From Eopsaltria australis (lineage: Eukaryota; Chordata; Aves; Passeriformes; Petroicidae), in the NCBI GenBank assembly GCA_034509425.1, contig JAVTVJ010011652.1, positions 2,433,001 to 2,497,000 of the forward strand: 64,000 bases of DNA. Reading direction: 5' to 3'. Shown in pieces: positions 62,461 through 64,000 of the stretch; position 1 is the first letter of the stretch, and the number at the start of each line of letters is the position of its first letter. The position numbers were made by a program, and so were the translations under genes. The notes below the pieces were generated by a model that saw only the letters and a program-made list of their open reading frames with translations, did not search any database and was not told the origin of the DNA.

Positions 62461-64000
62461 CCAGAAACTGTCAGGTGTTCAGATGCTTCAGGATCTCTCA
62501 GTTCTGCCCTGCGAGCAGCAACCTGATGAGCACTCAAGTCGGCTTTTCTCAGCTCCAGCTTTTGTTGGGTATATATTGAGAAGCAGCACTTTACCTCTAT
62601 GTTTTATTTTTTTATTTTAAGTATTCTCTTTGTTGAAAGCAGTGAATGCTCTGAAATACCTTTCACTAAACAAGCAGAAAAAAAGTGAAAAAAAAGGATT
62701 TTTTTCTAATATGATAGGTGCTTCAAAATGGAGCAGGGATCCCACCTGGTAGTTCAGTTAAAAGACAGCTAAAATGGCATCAGTGTAAAATGCTGGAACT
62801 TGTGTTGCAGAATGACACCTGTAAAAATTATCAGAAGTTTCCTAGAGCACAAAATTACCTGCATGGCTTCAGGTATTAGAGCAGACTGTCAGATCTCAAA
62901 GCAATAGAGAACTGAGTCTGTTGCAGTAGAAATTCCTATGTAAGTTTGTTCAGAACGAATCCTCTTCCCCTTCTTTCCCTTCCCCTTCCATCTGGAGTCA
63001 TCACTGTATTTCCACTGGCTTACTGTTCTGGAATGGAGCTGCTTTTCTCAGTCACCTGCACAGTGTGTTTCAAACTGACTGTAGTGTAGCTTTCTGTGAT
63101 AGACCAGGTTTTAGCACCTGGAGAAGCAAACGTTCTTTGGCAGCCTCAGAGTTTGAGATCTGATAGTTCACCTGTGCATGATAAAATAGTAACTTGGCTG
63201 CAGAGTGAGGCTCCATTTCCAAAAAAGCAAAGAGATTATGTGAGCTAGTGATGGAGTAAAAATACATGAAAGGAAAAATACCTGGATTCAGCACTCTACG
63301 CTCTGGGCTGCCTTCCCAGTCTTAGATTCCTATGACTGCCTTTTACTCAGCATCCAGGTAACCCCAGCAGATGATAGAAATTCATTTATTTAGAATAACA
63401 CCTGAATTTCTAGTAGAAAAACGTGGGAATGCACCTCACAACATGTGCTTTTTTCATTCATATTGAAAGCTTTAGGTTAGCTCTCAGTTTTTGTAGAGAA
63501 TGTTGTTCCAAAGCACTGTGCATGGCCTGTTTCATGTGGAGGAAAGTTTTTACAGCTGCTGCTGTTAGATGATAGGAATTAGGAGAATATGTATGTAAAA
63601 GACTTTCAAGGCTTTGATGGAAAGTAGCAAGAGCAGTCTTTAACGGCGTTATGGAAACTTGGTGATAAGGAGATGTCCTGTATTCAAAAAAAAAGCATTG
63701 CTCCTTTGTTTGGATACCTTGCATTCCCACTCTCACTGGCTTCATGAGAGTGAATGGTCTCTCAATCCAAAATGAATGGATATTTACCAGCTGGATTTTT
63801 ATTACCAGAAACTGCCATACATGTTGCACTACTGCTATTGTACATTAGTGTAGTAGTTAGACCAGAATCAGCAGTTTTGCGTCTGAGATATTATCTTAAT
63901 AGCTATATCATTCTGTAATTGTGGTCTTATTTAAAAGCATAATCTCTTGCCCAGTTTATTATGACAAATAATATTGAAGTTTTGTGCACAAAGGAAATAA

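Larger units (their letters stand above)
1..64000 (+). other. ABLIM1: ABLIM1 gene, internal part (both ends outside the window)
   Basis: Eight exons on the plus strand join in one continuous frame and spell the LIM-domain block and early linker of actin-binding LIM protein 1. This cytoplasmic scaffold carries four LIM zinc-finger domains, a long Ser/Pro-rich linker and a C-terminal villin headpiece that binds F-actin. Family roles include linking actin filaments to signalling partners in muscle, retina and growing axons. The start codon, the first half of LIM1 and the headpiece are not in the window. Mammalian ABLIM1 is known to make long and short isoforms through internal promoters and cassette exons, which fits the extra exon-like segments found here. 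ABLIM2 and ABLIM3 are less likely because their linker after LIM4 reads differently (for example the ABLIM3 paralogue has ISVPASS where this gene has IYSRPGSS). Confidence 0.96.
59903..64000 (+). other. ABLIM1: ABLIM1 intron, 5' part
   Basis: The intron runs off the window. It holds a (CTG)6 run just after the exon, a plus-strand MIR-like remnant, the GGGCA minisatellite and the CpG-rich stretch next to it. The final 1.5 kb is unique AT-leaning sequence with a pyrimidine-rich tract near 62959-62995. Confidence 0.8.

Noticed and set aside
1..64000. Second gene, CRISPR array, tRNA or rRNA, endogenous retrovirus
   Set aside because: Scanning both strands showed no direct-repeat/spacer array, no recognisable structural RNA and no retroviral-type open frames or LTR pair. 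Remaining frames are short and unrelated to known families.

Overview
This window is vertebrate nuclear DNA, most likely from a bird. It has AT-leaning, CpG-poor introns and short exons with GT-AG borders. Antisense CR1 LINE tails, typical of bird genomes, lie near 1876, 21440 and 46856. I cannot place the species further; a songbird is only a guess.

The whole window lies inside one plus-strand gene, ABLIM1 (actin-binding LIM protein 1). Eight constitutive coding exons are present: 8699-8882, 10363-10472, 23292-23418, 24546-24639, 43990-44077, 48612-48670, 57616-57693 and 59747-59902. They join in a continuous frame of about 298 residues (896 nt). These encode the second half of LIM1, all of LIM2, LIM3 and LIM4, and the start of the linker after the LIM block. 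The start codon and first half of LIM1 lie upstream. The rest of the linker and the C-terminal villin headpiece lie downstream. Almost every residue matches mammalian ABLIM1 as I remember it, and the match is clearly better than to ABLIM2 or ABLIM3.

The introns contain four further exon-like segments, each symmetric in phase and open in the frame of the gene. Segments at 50983-51045 and 53404-53451 look like bird versions of two alternative exons known in mammalian ABLIM1. Segments at 43626-43724 (33 codons) and 46754-46834 (27 codons, with a Cys-rich LIM-like peptide) I do not recognise; they are the best candidates for something undescribed. A small CpG-rich stretch at 31300-31583 ends in a good splice donor and could be an internal promoter with the first exon of a short isoform. 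A second CpG-rich stretch at 62281-62460 sits next to a 330-bp GGGCA pentamer minisatellite with strong G-quadruplex potential.

The rest is intron: old CR1 and MIR-like remnants, short tandem repeats, and many small chance open frames. I see no rRNA, tRNA, CRISPR array, operon or second gene.
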